DNA of 43,882 nucleotides from JAZGER01 sp036480335 (GTDB taxonomy: Bacteria; Pseudomonadota; Gammaproteobacteria; DSM-19610): positions 1 through 43,882 of the forward strand of contig JAZGGH010000123.1 in the NCBI GenBank assembly GCA_036480335.1, written 5' to 3'. This document shows positions 42,895 to 43,882 of this stretch, in pieces. A program made the translations under genes and the position numbers. The notes beneath the pieces were generated by a model that was not told the DNA's origin, made no database searches, and saw only the letters and a list, made by a program, of their open reading frames with translations. Each line of letters starts with the position of its first letter. Position 1 is the stretch's first letter.

Positions 42895-43614
42895 ATGAAA
42901 CGCGCATTGATCACTGGTGGAAGTGGCGATATCGGTTCAACCATCTGTCGCACGCTGGCTGCCCGTAGTATCCATACGATTGTTCATGCCAATCAATCTA
43001 TTGATAGAGCCAGGCAGGTTGTCGCAGATATCATCGCTAATGGCGGTTCTGCAGAAGTAGTCAGTTTTGATGTTCGCAATGAGCAGCAATGTCAGGAAGA
43101 AATCAGTCAGTTGCTGGAATCAGGCCCGATTCAGATACTGGTTAATAATGCAGGGATTTACAAAGATGCACCCATGGCAGGCATGAACAGCAAGGCCTGG
43201 AATGATGTTATCGATGTTTCATTGCACGGTTTTTACCATGTGACCAGGCCGTTACTGATGCCCATGATCTCCTCCCGTTGGGGGCGCATAGTATCCATTA
43301 CGTCGGTCAGTGGGGTTAAGGGCAATCGGGGTCAGAGTAATTATGCTGCCGCCAAAGCAGGGGTGCTGGGTGCGAGTAAGTCATTGGCGCTTGAGCTGGC
43401 TTCACGGGGCATCACTGTGAATTGTGTTGCTCCCGGTGTGATTGAGGGAAAAATTAATGCGCTTGAATTTTCAAAAGAGGATATTAAACGCATTGTGCCG
43501 ATGAAACGGGCGGGTACGGTTGATGAGGTTGCAGATCTGGTTGATTTTCTCGTCTCAGATAAAGCCGGTTATATTTCAGGACAGTCCATATCGATTGATG
43601 GCGCGATGAGCTAA
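42895..43614 (+). CDS. 3-oxoacyl-ACP reductase, FabG-like (aryl-polyene cluster type)
   Basis: A 239-residue SDR with GGSGDIG (8-14), NNAG (84-87) and Ser137, Tyr150, Lys154 (NYAAAK). The start MKRALITGGSGDIGSTICR and the TIVHANQS and GVKGNRGQSNYAAAKAGVLGA segments are those of the FabG variant found in aryl polyene gene clusters rather than the housekeeping FabG. It would reduce 3-oxoacyl-ACP with NADPH. The rest of such a cluster (ketosynthases, dehydratases, carriers) is not in the window on the left, and the right side is an Abi gene on the opposite strand. It may be an orphan. Confidence 0.8.
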   Translation: MKRALITGGSGDIGSTICRTLAARSIHTIVHANQSIDRARQVVADIIANGGSAEVVSFDVRNEQQCQEEISQLLESGPIQILVNNAGIYKDAPMAGMNSKAWNDVIDVSLHGFYHVTRPLLMPMISSRWGRIVSITSVSGVKGNRGQSNYAAAKAGVLGASKSLALELASRGITVNCVAPGVIEGKINALEFSKEDIKRIVPMKRAGTVDEVADLVDFLVSDKAGYISGQSISIDGAMS

Positions 43615-43675
43615 TATGTTGATTTAATCCTCGTGTATCAAAGAATATACCAGGCATCAGGAAGCAGTTGCTAAA

Positions 43676-43882
43676 CTACTTCCACACTGGATGCTCTTTC
43701 CAGTTTTCCGGCATCCCCATTGCGACACGCCATTTATCTTCTTGAACGACAGGCCCCAACAACTTTGTGCATTGCCGAACCCATACATCGCCATTATTAG
43801 TGTTTTTGAGTACATACCGAAGCATGAGAAGGATATAAAATATTCTATCGTTTCGAGGTGTGACAGGTGGACTCCAGTCACG
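43676..43882 (-). CDS. Abi family (abortive infection-like) protein, C-terminal part
   Basis: On the minus strand a frame enters from the right edge and ends at the stop 43676-43678, giving 68 residues. It contains RDWSPPVTPRNDRIFYILLMLRYVL and ends AMGMPENWKEHPVWK, split here across the C-terminus. This matches the tail of the Abi_2 (AbiD/AbiF) family, in which a conserved basic start of such a tail is followed by PRNxRIFYxLLxLRYLL and MGxPxDW...PLW. These proteins are associated with phage resistance by abortive infection. The 5' part lies outside the window, so an intact gene cannot be confirmed. Confidence 0.78.
   Translation of the reverse strand, partial: RDWSPPVTPRNDRIFYILLMLRYVLKNTNNGDVWVRQCTKLLGPVVQEDKWRVAMGMPENWKEHPVWK

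Noticed and set aside
43657..43881. A 74-codon minus-strand frame starting with GTG at the right edge
   Set aside because: The neighbouring frame of the same strand gives a clear Abi_2 tail with the correct stop; this one has no recognisable features.
1..43882. tRNA, rRNA or tmRNA genes
   Set aside because: No cloverleaf with a T-arm GGTTCGA-type core and no rRNA sequence was seen on either strand; I could not run a covariance search, so a missed one is possible.

Overview
The window looks like a chromosomal segment of a flagellated, non-enteric gammaproteobacterium at roughly 50% GC. The bamD/rluD/pgeF/clpB neighbourhood, the fmdB-aspS-yebC-ruvC-ruvA string, glutamine-dependent NAD synthetase next to glnB, a Na+-type PomA/PomB stator, a split glycine decarboxylase (P-alpha/P-beta) and a protein with a VPxPA/PEP-CTERM sorting tail all fit this. 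The sequence does not fix the genus. Gene density is high and most genes are core housekeeping; the accessory material is small and sits at a few junctions.

Layout. 0-4.1 kb: end of nadE, glnB, bamD (minus strand), then rluD-pgeF-ZIP transporter. 4.1-9.4 kb: a decayed ACT/peptide-deformylase chimera, alanine dehydrogenase, YajD, clpB behind a sigma-32-type promoter, and a small outer-membrane protein. 9.4-15 kb: a YbbO-like SDR (minus), a pomA-pomB-pilZ stator operon behind a sigma-28-type promoter, and an ATM1-type ABC exporter (minus). 15-22.6 kb: fmdB-aspS-yebC-ruvC-ruvA, a 144-bp palindromic-ended repeat, a minus-strand pair (PEP-CTERM metalloprotease, YbaY-like lipoprotein) that separates ruvA from ruvB, then ruvB and a DUF3426 zinc-ribbon membrane protein.

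22.6-28.4 kb: a promoter and tandem glycine riboswitch precede gcvT-gcvH-gcvPA-tpx-gcvPB-dgkA, so glycine should switch on its own degradation together with a thiol peroxidase and a lipid kinase. 28.5-33.2 kb: PfkB/adenosine-type kinase, methyltransferase, exported protein of unknown function, DUF2237, EF-hand protein, retropepsin-like protein. 33.2-34 kb is a gene-poor gap holding a second small inverted-repeat element.

34-36.5 kb: GT2, lipid-A-disaccharide-synthase-N domain and GT39 genes form a compact module that probably modifies a lipid or glycan at the inner membrane by way of a polyprenyl-phosphate sugar. 36.6-41.9 kb: rlmI, lgt-thyA-folA, a Uma2-type protein, and a fused SpmA/SpmB-like membrane protein. 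41.8-43.9 kb: a PlsC-like acyltransferase (minus), three perfect 22-bp tandem repeats, an aryl-polyene-type FabG ketoreductase, and at the edge the C-terminus of an Abi-family (abortive infection) protein on the minus strand.

I did not find an unmistakable new multi-gene system. The best candidates for a second look are the glycine-riboswitch operon with embedded tpx and dgkA, the GT2/LAB_N/GT39 module, the split ruv locus with its repeat, the ACT-deformylase relic, and the right-hand edge (tandem repeats, FabG, Abi).
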